From NCBI GenBank assembly GCA_002449395.1, contig DKDP01000003.1, forward strand, positions 124,001-188,000: 64,000 nt of DNA, written 5' to 3'. This document shows, piece after piece, positions 33,568 through 44,078 of the stretch. The first letter of the stretch is position 1. The number at the start of each line of letters is the position of its first letter. The notes under the pieces are model-generated. The model was given only the letters and a program-made list of their open reading frames with translations. It did not search any database and was not told the DNA's origin. The translations under genes were made by a program, and so were the position numbers. Source of the stretch: Ruminococcaceae bacterium UBA6845. GTDB taxonomy: Bacteria; Bacillota; Clostridia; Oscillospirales; Acutalibacteraceae.

Positions 33568-35886
33568 GTGCAAGTTCAATCAGAAAAAATACCGCAGTTC
33601 CTCAAGGACAACGGCCAATTCTGCTGTTGGCAATACGAACTGCGAGATGGCAGCAAAACAAAGGTGCCGTATACACCCGGAACCATGCGCAGGGCCAGCG
33701 TGAGCGATCCTGCCACCTTCACAGCCTTTGATGTTGCGGCATCCGCAACGGGCTTTGACGGGATCGGCATTCGTGTCTGCGGCAGGATCGTGGGCATCGA
33801 CCTCGATCACTGCATTGAAGAGGACAATCTGCTCCCGTGGGCGCAAGCTATCGTAGACCGCTTTGGTTTGACCTATATTGAGGTCAGCCCCTCCGGCACG
33901 GGCATCCGCATCTTCTGCCTGCTTCCGGACAGCTTCGCCTACGATACCCAGACCTACTACATCAAGCATGGGGATATCGAGGTCTATATTCCCGGTCACA
34001 CCAACCGCTTTCTCACCGTCACCGGCAACGCTCTCACTGATTCCGATGTGGTGGAAACGGCAGAGGCACTCACTTGGCTGCTCAACACCTATATGCGCCG
34101 TCCTACACCGCCCACTCCGGCCGCAGCCGTTCCCGGCGAAAGCTATCTCAATGATGAGAATGTGATCAAAAAAGCCTCTGCCGCCCGGAACGGAGAAAAA
34201 TTCCGCAGACTGTGGGACGGAGACATCACCGGGTACAAGAGCCGTAGCGAAGCGGATGCCGCGCTCATCTCATTGCTGGCATTCTGGTGCAGCGGCGACA
34301 AGTCGCAAATTGACCGTCTGTTCCGGCAGTCCGGCTTAATGCGTGAGAAGTGGGATACCCTCCGCGGCACCGACACCTACGGAAATATCTCTATTGAAAA
34401 GGCAGTGACTCAGATGACTGATTATTACAAGCCCCTCATTCCACGCTCGGCCGCCGAGGACTTCGGTGCGGATCGGCTGAAGGAACTTGACCCTATGGAC
34501 TCCTCCAGGTATCCGTGGAACGACATCGGTGCCGGTCATATCTTCGCAGACTTCTACCGGGACAGACTACGCTATGTGCCGGAGCGAAAGATGTGGTTTC
34601 ACTATGAAGGCGGTGTTTGGCAGCCGGATACCGGGAGTCTCCGTGCGATGAAATACTGTATGGAACTGGCCGACCTCATGTACACCTTCGCTTTGGAAAT
34701 CCGAGATGAGGATAAGCGCAAGTCATATATGAAATACGCCGGCCGATGGCAGAGTCACTCCAACCGGGTCAACATCCTCAAGGATGCCCAAGTGTACCAT
34801 CCCATCCCCTATGGCAGCTTTGATGCGGACATTTACATCTTCAACTGCAAAAACGGCACTCTGCATATCGACACAGGGGAGTTCACCGAACATCGCAGCA
34901 CCGACCTGCTTACGAAAATCAGTCCTGTAGTGTATGGCCCAACGGCCCACTCGGAGCGTTTCGCCACCTATATTGATGAGATCATGAGCGGCGATACCGA
35001 AAGGGCCAAATTTCTGCAGAAGATACTCGGCTACGGTCTTACTGGGGACACACGCCACGAATGCATGACCATCCTTTACGGTGTGACCACACGCAACGGA
35101 AAAGGCACCCTCTGCGAAAGCGTACTGAAAGTCCTCGGTGACTACGGCTGTGCCTCCCGCCCGGAGACCATCGCTATGAAAAGCTACACCAACGGTTCAC
35201 AGCCGAGCGAGGATGTGGCTCGTCTTGCCGGAGTCCGCTTTGTGAATATCCCGGAGCCGGGAAAAGGCATGGTGCTGGATGCCGCCAAGGTCAAAGCCAT
35301 GACCGGCAATGATACCCTCAATGCCAGGTTCCTTCATGAGAACAGCTTCGACTTTCAGCCCCGGTTCAAAATTTATGTGAACACCAACTTTCTGCCGGTC
35401 ATTAACGATATGACCCTGTTTTCCAGTGACCGTATCATCATTATCCCGTTTGACCGCCATTTTGACGAGCGGTCCCGTGATACTACCCTCAAACAACAGT
35501 TTGCAAAACCACAAGCCCAGAGTGCCATTCTAAACTGGCTGCTGGAGGGATATCGGTTGCTACAGACCGAAGGGCTGTTCCTTCCGAGGGCCGTAAAGGA
35601 TGCCACCGACCGCTATCAGCATGACAGTGACAAGATTGCACTCTTCTTTGAGGACAACCTGGTTGCGGATGATGCCGCAGAGGAACTGACCGCCACGGTC
35701 TATGCTCGGTATAAAGGATGGTGTCAAGAAAACGGCTGCTACCCGGAGGGTATGAAAAACTTCAAGCAGGGACTGCAGGCTTTTGCCCGGATAGTCCGCA
35801 AGCGCCCCAGACATGGCGGCGAGAAAACCACAGTACTCATCGGCTATCGGCTCATTTCCGAGTTCGATGCTCCGCTGCTGACATAA
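33568..35886 (+). CDS. Phage/plasmid primase-helicase (P4/NrS-1-like)
   Basis: The start at GTG 33568 has AAAGGAGG 8 nt upstream; the frame upstream to 33439 crosses the iteron repeats. The 772-residue protein has an N-terminal primase-polymerase-type domain with GIGIRVCGRIVGIDLDHC (metal-binding Asp pair) and EVSPSGTGIRIFCL. A PriCT/NrS-1-type middle domain follows (KFRRLWDGDITGYKSRSEADAALISLLAFW). The C-terminus is a D5_N/superfamily 3 helicase with Walker A GVTTRNGKGT and FVNIPEPGKG. It would initiate replication of the excised element. GC-rich codon use differs from the host. Confidence 0.88.
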   Translation: MQVQSEKIPQFLKDNGQFCCWQYELRDGSKTKVPYTPGTMRRASVSDPATFTAFDVAASATGFDGIGIRVCGRIVGIDLDHCIEEDNLLPWAQAIVDRFGLTYIEVSPSGTGIRIFCLLPDSFAYDTQTYYIKHGDIEVYIPGHTNRFLTVTGNALTDSDVVETAEALTWLLNTYMRRPTPPTPAAAVPGESYLNDENVIKKASAARNGEKFRRLWDGDITGYKSRSEADAALISLLAFWCSGDKSQIDRLFRQSGLMREKWDTLRGTDTYGNISIEKAVTQMTDYYKPLIPRSAAEDFGADRLKELDPMDSSRYPWNDIGAGHIFADFYRDRLRYVPERKMWFHYEGGVWQPDTGSLRAMKYCMELADLMYTFALEIRDEDKRKSYMKYAGRWQSHSNRVNILKDAQVYHPIPYGSFDADIYIFNCKNGTLHIDTGEFTEHRSTDLLTKISPVVYGPTAHSERFATYIDEIMSGDTERAKFLQKILGYGLTGDTRHECMTILYGVTTRNGKGTLCESVLKVLGDYGCASRPETIAMKSYTNGSQPSEDVARLAGVRFVNIPEPGKGMVLDAAKVKAMTGNDTLNARFLHENSFDFQPRFKIYVNTNFLPVINDMTLFSSDRIIIIPFDRHFDERSRDTTLKQQFAKPQAQSAILNWLLEGYRLLQTEGLFLPRAVKDATDRYQHDSDKIALFFEDNLVADDAAEELTATVYARYKGWCQENGCYPEGMKNFKQGLQAFARIVRKRPRHGGEKTTVLIGYRLISEFDAPLLT

Positions 35887-35895
35887 TCACACGGT

Positions 35896-35983
35896 TTGGG
35901 GCAATGTGGCAGATGATTACAGGTTTTCTCTATAGAAAAACAAATCTTGAAAACAACCGTAATTACTTGCCACATTGCCCCAA
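35896..35983. repeat. 88-bp near-palindrome after the primase gene
   Basis: TTGGGGCAATGTGGCA (35896-35911) is an exact inverse of TGCCACATTGCCCCAA (35968-35983). Inside, GATTAC/GTAATtac and GGTTTTC/GAAAACAACC continue the symmetry. The stop codon of the primase gene lies 10 bp upstream. Confidence 0.8.
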
Positions 35984-36062
35984 GCAAAAAAGGAGGTGGT
36001 GCTTATGATTGCGTAGCAGACTGCGATCCATACAAACAAAATCAACGAAAGGAGCAGAAAAA

Positions 36063-36317
36063 ATGCGACACAAATTCTTTTTCGGCAGACAGCCGATCAT
36101 CAAGAGGTACTGTGCCGAGGACTTCTCCCGTAACGGCTATGAAGGCAAGGTGCTTCTTCAGACCGAGTGCGGCATTCCCGTCATTGTTGCCCGGAATACC
36201 GATCTGGACATTTGGAAGGTGCAGTGGGGTATGTCCGCTGTGTTCTTCGGCACAAAGGCAGAAGCAATGGCCTACTGCAAAGGGCGGTTTCTCGATGCAG
36301 ACGGAAAGGCGGTGTGA
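36063..36317 (+). CDS. Small phage-like protein, 84 aa, unknown
   Basis: Starts at ATG 36063 with AAAGGAGC upstream. The product (MRHKFFFGRQPIIKRYCAED, then VLLQTECGIPVIVARNTDLDIW) shows beta-alpha character and ends with KGRFLDADGKAV. No known motif. It is one of four small genes between primase and capsid, each with its own strong ribosome binding site, which supports real translation. Confidence 0.55.
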   Translation: MRHKFFFGRQPIIKRYCAEDFSRNGYEGKVLLQTECGIPVIVARNTDLDIWKVQWGMSAVFFGTKAEAMAYCKGRFLDADGKAV

Positions 36318-36320
36318 CCC

Positions 36321-36608
36321 ATGACTGATATTCGCTATTACCCGCTCATCGACTGCGACACCGATGGAACGGAGAAAGTGGCAATGATCCCCACGCTCGA
36401 CAGAAATGCAGTCAAAACACAGAGCGATATGTGGCTTGAGGAGATGATACCTCACCACTTCCGGCTTTATACCGGAAAAGCCCGATCGTGCGCAGATACC
36501 TTTAATATCCGTTGCCCATGCTGTGGTACGGCAATAAAGCGTATCTGCGGAGCAGTCAACGAAAACAAGCGAGGCCTGTATGTATGCAGTGCCTGCGCAA
36601 AAATTTAA
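36321..36608 (+). CDS. Small zinc-ribbon protein of the element
   Basis: A 95-residue protein that begins 3 bp after the upstream stop. The C-terminus has two CxxC knuckles (CPCCGTAIKRICG and YVCSACAKI), a zinc ribbon. The N-terminal half has no recognised motif. Such small zinc-ribbon proteins are frequent in phage and integrative elements and may bind nucleic acid; no specific role can be given. Confidence 0.55.
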   Translation: MTDIRYYPLIDCDTDGTEKVAMIPTLDRNAVKTQSDMWLEEMIPHHFRLYTGKARSCADTFNIRCPCCGTAIKRICGAVNENKRGLYVCSACAKI

Positions 36609-36622
36609 GGAGGATACCCAAT

Positions 36623-36847
36623 ATGACAGACAAAATCAAGAAGCAGTTCCTGCAGGAACATTTCCGCAAGAACGATACCCTTACACTCTACAAGCCTGAC
36701 GGCACTCCCGTTACATTCAGTAAAAAGCTGCATATCAGGCTTTACGGCGGACATTGTGAACTTATCTTCGAGGACTACGATAAGTTCCTTGCTTTCTGCG
36801 CAGACAAGCGTCTTCGTCGGAAGCCTGTTCCCATCACCGTCATCTAA
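36623..36847 (+). CDS. Small protein of the element, 74 aa, unknown
   Basis: The start at ATG 36623 follows AAGGAGGATACCCAAT; the longer frame from 36512 overlaps the zinc-ribbon gene. The product (DKIKKQFLQEHFRKNDTLTL, then HIRLYGGHCELIFEDYDKF) appears to be a small beta-rich domain with no known motif. Confidence 0.5.
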   Translation: MTDKIKKQFLQEHFRKNDTLTLYKPDGTPVTFSKKLHIRLYGGHCELIFEDYDKFLAFCADKRLRRKPVPITVI

Positions 36848-36992
36848 ATCACAGTGCGTGCTCATGGCCGGGAGGGGCGGTCAAAATCTCTATGACCCGC
36901 TTCTCCGGGCAACGGCCCGGGGTCTTACGCACAAAAACGGCAAAATCAAAAGGGTAATAGGCCACAATCAAAATAAAACGGAGGTTTTTACT

Positions 36993-37199
36993 ATGAATCT
37001 GACCCAAGATTTCTTTGAAAATCAACTCAAGAAGCACGAAAAGGTAACTATTTTCTCCCCGGAGAACATCTCTTTGGACATCAGCAGAGTGCCGTATATC
37101 CGCAAGGATGACAATGGCCCGGACTTCGACATGGACTGCGATGACCTTGCAGATTATTGCAACGCTCTCTGCCTGTCCGTCAAACCCGAACATAATTAA
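36993..37199 (+). CDS. Small acidic protein of the element, 68 aa, unknown
   Basis: The start at ATG 36993 follows ACGGAGG. The acidic product ends DMDCDDLADYCNALCLSVKPEHN. The frame is open far upstream, and from 36864 it reads MAGRGGQNLYDPLLRATARG, a phrase I associate with sequence next to phage packaging genes. The upstream part may be a degraded phage gene fused in frame, but the ribosome binding site supports the short version. It immediately precedes the capsid gene. Confidence 0.5.
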   Translation: MNLTQDFFENQLKKHEKVTIFSPENISLDISRVPYIRKDDNGPDFDMDCDDLADYCNALCLSVKPEHN

Positions 37200-37212
37200 G
37201 GAGGGTCTTAAA

Positions 37213-38148
37213 ATGAGCACTGCTATCGATACTTTTACTCTCGTCAATCAGCCGGAGTACCACAGCCACTTCTGGAACTATCTCATGGGCAAGGAAGGTC
37301 ACAAGGCTTTCCTTGATCTTGGCAGAAATATCACAGGCGCATATGCACTGCCTACTACATCTTCCAAAAAGTTCGGAGATAAGCTGAGAACAGAGAGCCT
37401 GTTCCGTCAGCTTGCCACCGTCCACTATGCCCCCGGCGGTCCTTCCGCTATCCTTGCAAAGGTCAATACTGACTCTGCCGAATGGGTCGGTCCCGGCGGT
37501 GCGATCAACGCATACGATGCCATCAACGATTTTAGCACATATAAGCTGAGCGACCACAAGCTGGCGGTTATCATGCAGCTTGACGCATCTTTCCTGCATG
37601 ATAACCCTTACATCTTTGAAAGCTATGTTACAGACAGACTGGTCAAGGATTTTTCCCATGCAGAGGAGCGCGGTTTTATCAACGGCAGCGGCGTGAATAT
37701 GCCCACCGGCATTCTGGCAGAGGCAGGTGGCGCGGAGGTCGGTGTGACTACCGATGCCATTACCTATGAAAATGTAGTCAAGCTGTTCTTCTCCGCAAAG
37801 CCGGAGTACCGCAAGGACGGTGTATGGATGATGAACAGCAAAACGGCTCTGGTTATCCGTTCTCTTACCGACAGTGCCGGTCAGCCGCTGTGGAATCACA
37901 CTAACGATACCATTCTGGGCAAAAAGGTGTACATCTCCGAGTATATGCCCGATGCGATCCCCGGCAGCAAGCCTTTAGCTTTCGGTGATTTCAGCTTCTA
38001 CTGGATCGTGGAGCGCGCCAGCATGACCGTTCGAACTTTACATGAGCGTTTCTTTGAAACAGGCCAGGTCGGTTATCTTGCCTTCGAACTTCTGGACGGC
38101 AAACTGATCCGTCCCGAAGCCGTCAAGGTCATGCAGATGACCGCGTGA
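37213..38148 (+). CDS. HK97-fold phage major capsid protein
   Basis: The start at ATG 37213 follows AAGGAGGG. The 311-residue protein has the HK97 gp5-type features: an N-arm (residues 1-60), an E-loop region, HKLAVIMQLDASFLHDNPYIFESYVTDRLVKDFSHAEERGFINGSG as the spine helix and P-domain, and NMPTGIL following the GxG turn. The tail has LDGKLIRPEAVKVMQM. No protease, portal, terminase or tail gene is found on either side, so the shell gene stands alone. It is either a phage relic, a satellite-type capsid, or a domesticated shell. Confidence 0.82.
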   Translation: MSTAIDTFTLVNQPEYHSHFWNYLMGKEGHKAFLDLGRNITGAYALPTTSSKKFGDKLRTESLFRQLATVHYAPGGPSAILAKVNTDSAEWVGPGGAINAYDAINDFSTYKLSDHKLAVIMQLDASFLHDNPYIFESYVTDRLVKDFSHAEERGFINGSGVNMPTGILAEAGGAEVGVTTDAITYENVVKLFFSAKPEYRKDGVWMMNSKTALVIRSLTDSAGQPLWNHTNDTILGKKVYISEYMPDAIPGSKPLAFGDFSFYWIVERASMTVRTLHERFFETGQVGYLAFELLDGKLIRPEAVKVMQMTA

Positions 38149-38284
38149 TTTTCGGGAGGCCCCTGCGGGTCTGACCTGCAGGGGCTATTCCCACTAAAAC
38201 TTAGGCGAAATCACATGCGGGTACTCACACCGCTTTTCCGTTTTGAAGACAAGATCCGCCTTACGGGTCGGAAAGGAGACCATT

Positions 38285-38470
38285 ATGGATGTGAACACCA
38301 TTACTAAAAACAAACCGAGCCGGGTCACAGAAATGCAGATCGGCGATACGCTTTTTACCGTAGTTTCCGTTGAGAGCGACCGTGCCGGAGAGCATCTGTA
38401 CGATAAGGTGAAAAGGTTGATATTAAACAATGAAAACGAGAAAACACCACCTTCTGCTACAGCTGCATAA
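38285..38470 (+). CDS. tnpW: Transposon-encoded protein TnpW
   Basis: A 61-residue protein starting at ATG 38285 with GGAAAGGAG upstream. The text RVTEMQIGDTLFTVVSVESDRAGEHLYDKVKRLIL is what I recall of the TnpW family from Tn4451-type transposons, where it sits beside the tnpX recombinase gene, as here. Function is not established; a regulatory or recombination-accessory role is possible. Confidence 0.75.
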   Translation: MDVNTITKNKPSRVTEMQIGDTLFTVVSVESDRAGEHLYDKVKRLILNNENEKTPPSATAA

Positions 38471-38535
38471 ACGCCTGCACGGCAGGCCATGCCGTTATCA
38501 TAAAGTTCATCTTAAAAACCGCAAATAACCCTTGA

Positions 38536-40288
<1,753 letters not shown>

Positions 40289-40297
40289 CCAAGGTAT

Positions 40298-40311
40298 ATA
40301 ATCCCTTAGTG
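40298..40311. repeat. Right terminal inverted repeat of the element
   Basis: ATAATCCCTTAGTG is the inverse, with one mismatch, of the left repeat at 26676-26689. It lies 41 bp after the recombinase stop codon. Confidence 0.65.
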
Positions 40312-40341
40312 AGACACCCTTTAAACAGCTCGCTTTTAATT

Positions 40342-41244
40342 TTATGTGCAGGTTTTGAGCCTGTTTTTGTATTCCGCACGCTTACTTTCGATTACGTTAT
40401 TTTTGTTGAGGTTGAGGTTAAGAATCTCTCTTACCTTAAAGAAATCCTCTGTCATAAAGTCGCCGGAAATTATATTTGCACGTGCAAGATATCTCGGTGT
40501 ATTGGCGATCGTATTAATCAGCGCCTTAAAGTGCCAGCGGAGAGCTTTGTCGAGTTTTCTCGGAAAAACAACGCCGATGTCTGTGCCGAGATTTGGCGTC
40601 TGCTGAGTCTGGAACCAGTAAAAGCCGCTTGTGTCGTTGGTATCGAAAAAGTCGGTTGCCTCGGTTACAAACTCGTGTGCGTGCTTGCCGTGACGTTTCT
40701 TTTCCCACGGGAGAATGTGCGGACAGTTTACGCTGTACTTATATTCCTCGCAGTAGTTAATCATTATGTAACGCTTGCCGGATTTGCGCATATCGCCCAT
40801 TGTGACGTCGCCGACATTTTCAAAATCGGTGAACGCATATTTTGACGGTTCAATCGTTCTTTCAAGAATTTCATCGACTTTTTTCGGGTCGGCGTGAAAG
40901 CTGAGATTGAACGGTCCGAGCTTTTGAGGCTGATATTCCCTTATATCGAGAATGAAAAACTCGCTTGGATGCTCATCCATTATTTTGCGGAACTTTTCCA
41001 TTTCCGGCTCAAAGGGCAGACCCTTTGTAATTCCGTGGCAGAAAACGATTTGGCCGTTTTTGTCCGTGTCAATACGGACGCAGAAATGGCGGATTCCGTA
41101 TTCAAACTGCTGAGTAAGGTCGCCGTCCTGACAGCAGGCGATCGGCTTCATCTTAAAGCTGCCGGCGTTATGTGCGCTCGGCATTACCACATTGCAGAGC
41201 TTGACGTCGTCCTTGATGTAGGACATCCATTCGGAATATATCAT
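40342..41244 (-). CDS. PI-PLC X-domain-like phosphodiesterase
   Basis: The start at ATG 41244 has GAGGAAGTGAG upstream; the longer frame to 41412 runs back into the aldolase gene. The 300-residue product has VVMPSAHNAGSF (first catalytic His) near residue 27, GIRHFCVRIDTDKNGQIVFCHGI (Arg-Asp and second His) near 55-77, and FFILDIREYQ for the metal/substrate strand, the order of bacterial phosphatidylinositol-specific phospholipases C. It has no signal peptide, so it would be cytosolic. It follows the aldolase by 13 bp. Substrate unknown; PI is not assured. Confidence 0.72.
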   Translation of the reverse strand: MIYSEWMSYIKDDVKLCNVVMPSAHNAGSFKMKPIACCQDGDLTQQFEYGIRHFCVRIDTDKNGQIVFCHGITKGLPFEPEMEKFRKIMDEHPSEFFILDIREYQPQKLGPFNLSFHADPKKVDEILERTIEPSKYAFTDFENVGDVTMGDMRKSGKRYIMINYCEEYKYSVNCPHILPWEKKRHGKHAHEFVTEATDFFDTNDTSGFYWFQTQQTPNLGTDIGVVFPRKLDKALRWHFKALINTIANTPRYLARANIISGDFMTEDFFKVREILNLNLNKNNVIESKRAEYKNRLKTCT

Positions 41245-41257
41245 TCTTCTCACTTCC

Positions 41258-42094
41258 TCAGATATTGTAACAGATGTTGATCTTGTGCCTGAGAACTTCC
41301 TTGATACTGTCGATTGCGCCACGCATATAAATCTTCGGATCGAAAACCTCGGGATCCTTGGCAAATTCCGCCTTGATTCCGTTTGTATACGCCTGACGGA
41401 GCTCGGTTGCAAAGTTGATCTTGGTTATTCCTGCGGCGATACAGTCCCTGAGAACCTCATCGGAAAGACCCGATGCGCCGTGGAGAACAAGGGGAGTGTC
41501 AATGGCGGAGTGAATCTCTTTGATACGCTGAACATTGATGTGCGGCGTACCTTTATACACGCCGTGAGCCGTGCCAACGCCGATAGCCAGAGTGCTGACA
41601 TTTGTACGTCTGACAAATTCCTCGGCCTCGCTGACCTTTGTATAGCTCGCCTCAAGGTCGGTGTCGCCCTCTTCCTTGCCGCCGATCGTGCCGAGCTCGC
41701 CCTCAACGGAAACATCCATCGGCAGGGCAAAATCGGTAACTTCCTTTGTGAATTTGACATTATCTTCAAACGGCATCAAGCTGCCGTCGAACATCACGGA
41801 GGAAAAACCGCCCGCAACGCATTTTTTTGCAAGGCTGAGACTGCTGCCGTGATCAAGGTGAAGAGCATAGTCAACGGGACAGTCCGCCATAAGCTCACGC
41901 ATCATAGCGGGATAAATTGCAATTCCGCCGTAGTTGAGCGTTCTCGGAATCATCTGGACGATGACGGGAGTGCGCATCTCGTGCATAATCTCGGAAACTG
42001 CCATTGCCGATTCGAGGTTATCAATGTTGAATGCGGGAATTGCGTAATTTTCTTTTTCGGCTCGTTTCATAAGCCGTGCGGAAGATACTACCAT
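41258..42094 (-). CDS. Class II fructose/tagatose-bisphosphate aldolase
   Basis: A 278-residue zinc aldolase: AFNIDNLESAMAVSEI, the metal-binding ALHLDHGSSLSLAKKC, GFSSVMFDGS, EGELGTIGGKEEG, VGTAHGVYKG and PLVLHGASGLSDEVLRDCIAAGITKINFATEL. These motifs define the class II FBA/GatY/KbaY group; which bisphosphate is cleaved cannot be settled by eye. The length (278) is nearer GatY/KbaY and Bacillus FbaA than the longer E. coli FbaA type. It is followed by the PLC-like gene at 13 bp. Confidence 0.9.
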   Translation of the reverse strand: MVVSSARLMKRAEKENYAIPAFNIDNLESAMAVSEIMHEMRTPVIVQMIPRTLNYGGIAIYPAMMRELMADCPVDYALHLDHGSSLSLAKKCVAGGFSSVMFDGSLMPFEDNVKFTKEVTDFALPMDVSVEGELGTIGGKEEGDTDLEASYTKVSEAEEFVRRTNVSTLAIGVGTAHGVYKGTPHINVQRIKEIHSAIDTPLVLHGASGLSDEVLRDCIAAGITKINFATELRQAYTNGIKAEFAKDPEVFDPKIYMRGAIDSIKEVLRHKINICYNI

Positions 42095-42136
42095 ATAAAC
42101 ACCTTCGTTCTGTTATGCAACCGCTTTTGTGGTCGC

Positions 42137-42694
42137 TTATTCTTTGAAATTGATTGTTTTAAAGCCGTCCGAAAGATATACCGCTCCGGAAACAACGGCG
42201 ATCAGTGCCGTGATTCCCATCAGTATATTTGAAATCAGGCTCATATTGAAACCGAGAGAGAAACTCTCGGAGATTTCGCAAAGCACCATAACGACAACAA
42301 AGGAAACCATTTGAACAACGGTTTTGATTTTGCCGCCGATGTTTGCCGGGATAACGACGTTCTGCGCCGCCGCAATCATTCGCAGGGATGTTATCGCAAA
42401 ATCACGGGTCAGGATTATCATAACGAACCAGATACTGCAAAGCCCGTCTTTCATAAACGCCAAAAGACCTGCGGTGACAAGCATCTTGTCTGCTATCGGG
42501 TCAAGCAGCTTGCCAAAATTTGTGACAATGTGATTTTTCCTTGCAATTCTGCCGTCAAGCGCATCGGTTATTGCGCCGAGGGCAAAAATAATTGCGGAAA
42601 TTAAAAATTTATGTTCAATGCCGGCAAGGTAGATCGCAAGAAAGATCGGTGCGATAAACATCCTGCCGATAGTAATTTTATTCGGTAAATTCAT
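42137..42694 (-). CDS. pgsA: CDP-diacylglycerol-glycerol-3-phosphate phosphatidyltransferase
   Basis: A 185-residue membrane enzyme with the CDP-alcohol phosphotransferase signature DALDGRIARKNHIVTNFGKLLDPIADK (D-G-x2-A-R-x8-G-x3-D-x3-D) near residues 42-68 and four to five membrane segments. It makes phosphatidylglycerol phosphate. LPNKITIGRMFIAP at the N-terminus is typical of PgsA. It lies downstream of rimO in the recA-recX-rimO-pgsA order seen in many Clostridia. Confidence 0.93.
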   Translation of the reverse strand: MNLPNKITIGRMFIAPIFLAIYLAGIEHKFLISAIIFALGAITDALDGRIARKNHIVTNFGKLLDPIADKMLVTAGLLAFMKDGLCSIWFVMIILTRDFAITSLRMIAAAQNVVIPANIGGKIKTVVQMVSFVVVMVLCEISESFSLGFNMSLISNILMGITALIAVVSGAVYLSDGFKTINFKE

Positions 42695-42735
42695 TTCAAA
42701 ACCATACCTTAAGTAATGTGCGGTGGACGGATTTA

Positions 42736-44067
42736 TTAATACTTTGCTTCGCCGATAAGGTCGTAGTCCTCAACGTCAAATATTTCAACGTCGACGAAAT
42801 CGCCTATATCAAGATCCTTTTGCGATGTGAACTTGACCAGACCGTCAATTTCGGGAGCGTCCATATATGTTCTGCCCGTGTAGCTGTCGGAATATCCGTC
42901 GTATTCTTCGGCAACAACCTTATAGGTCTTACCGATCTTCTCGTTGTTCTTCTCCTCCATAATGCTGTACTGATCCTGCATTATGACTTCGCCACGGCGG
43001 GTCTTGACATCTTCGTCAACCTGATTCTCCATATCGAATGCGGGAGTGCCCTCCTGCGGAGAAAATGTGAAAACTCCGAGACGGTCAAATTCAATCTCAT
43101 TGACAAACTCGGCAAGAGTTTCAAACTCCTCCTCGCCCTCGCCCGGGAATCCGACGATAAAGGTCGTTCTGATAACAACATCCGGGATCTCCGCTCTGAG
43201 CTTGGATATGACACTGCGGATAAGAGCCTGATCGCCTCTGCGGTTCATCGCCTTGAGAATCTTGTCATCTGCGTGCTGGAGAGGCAGATCTATGTAATTT
43301 ACGACCTTATCCTGATTCTTCATTGTTTCGATAAGCTCATCCGTAATTCTGTCGGGGTAGCAGTAAAGCAGTCTGATCCATTCGATTGAATCAATCTTGC
43401 AAAGCTCGTTAAGAAGCTCGGGAAGCTTCAGCTCACCGTAAAGATCAAGGCCGTAGCTCGTTGTGTCCTGTGCGATGAGGATAAGCTCCTTAACACCGAG
43501 CTCAGCAAGCTGTTTTGCCTCTTCAATAACATTTTCCATACTGCGGCTGCGCATATTTCCTCTGATCGAGGGTATCGTGCAGTAGGTACACCTGTTTGAA
43601 CAGCCCTCGCCGATCTTGAGGTATGCCCAATACTGCGGAGTTGTGAGGATTCTCTGACCCTCAAGCGGAAGGTCACAGCGGGGCGGATATTTTTCAACCG
43701 TGCTTACGGAGTCCATAACTTCCTCAACGGTTTTGATGATATCGCCGTTTGCGCCGATTCCGACAACTGCGTCAACCTCGGGGATCTCCTTGACGATCTC
43801 CTCCTTGTATCGCTGAGCGAGACAGCCTGTGACTATAATCTTACCGATAACGCCCTCTTTTTTCAGCTCGACCATATCGAGAATATTCTCGATAGCCTCT
43901 TTCTTGGCGTCGTCAATAAAGCCGCAGGTGTTGACGATGACAACGTCACAGCCGTCAACGTAATCAACAATCTCCCAGCCCTCTGCATCCATAAGCGCAA
44001 GCATATGCTCGGCGTCCACCTGATTCTTCGGACAGCCGAGAGAAATCATACCAACCTTGTATTCCAT
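42736..44067 (-). CDS. rimO: Ribosomal protein S12 methylthiotransferase RimO
   Basis: The start at ATG 44067 has AAAGGTGATTTCT upstream, giving 443 residues. MISLGCPKNQVDAEHML is the N-terminal UPF0004 domain with its first cluster Cys. GCSNRCTYCTIPSIRG is the radical-SAM CxxxCxxC cluster motif. The C-terminal TRAM domain has YKVVAEEYDGYSDSYTGRTYMDAPEIDG, and the YPD-type and P-L-Q-H segments (IDLPLQHADD) are present. The DAPEIDG ending favours RimO over MiaB. It adds a methylthio group to Asp88/89 of S12. Confidence 0.95.
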   Translation of the reverse strand: MEYKVGMISLGCPKNQVDAEHMLALMDAEGWEIVDYVDGCDVVIVNTCGFIDDAKKEAIENILDMVELKKEGVIGKIIVTGCLAQRYKEEIVKEIPEVDAVVGIGANGDIIKTVEEVMDSVSTVEKYPPRCDLPLEGQRILTTPQYWAYLKIGEGCSNRCTYCTIPSIRGNMRSRSMENVIEEAKQLAELGVKELILIAQDTTSYGLDLYGELKLPELLNELCKIDSIEWIRLLYCYPDRITDELIETMKNQDKVVNYIDLPLQHADDKILKAMNRRGDQALIRSVISKLRAEIPDVVIRTTFIVGFPGEGEEEFETLAEFVNEIEFDRLGVFTFSPQEGTPAFDMENQVDEDVKTRRGEVIMQDQYSIMEEKNNEKIGKTYKVVAEEYDGYSDSYTGRTYMDAPEIDGLVKFTSQKDLDIGDFVDVEIFDVEDYDLIGEAKY

Positions 44068-44078
44068 AGAAATCACCT

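Noticed and set aside
36864..36992. Upstream extension MAGRGGQNL of the 68-aa gene as a full phage gene
   Set aside because: No ribosome binding site before ATG 36864, while ACGGAGG sits before ATG 36993; more likely remnant phage sequence.
37213..38148. Encapsulin annotation
   Set aside because: The sequence has the GxGxxxPTGIL phage capsid turn and no cargo enzyme beside it; domestication is kept only as a possibility.
38430..38528. 32-codon ORF overlapping the end of tnpW
   Set aside because: No ribosome binding site of its own and very Lys/Arg/His-rich; could be real but cannot be supported from one sequence.
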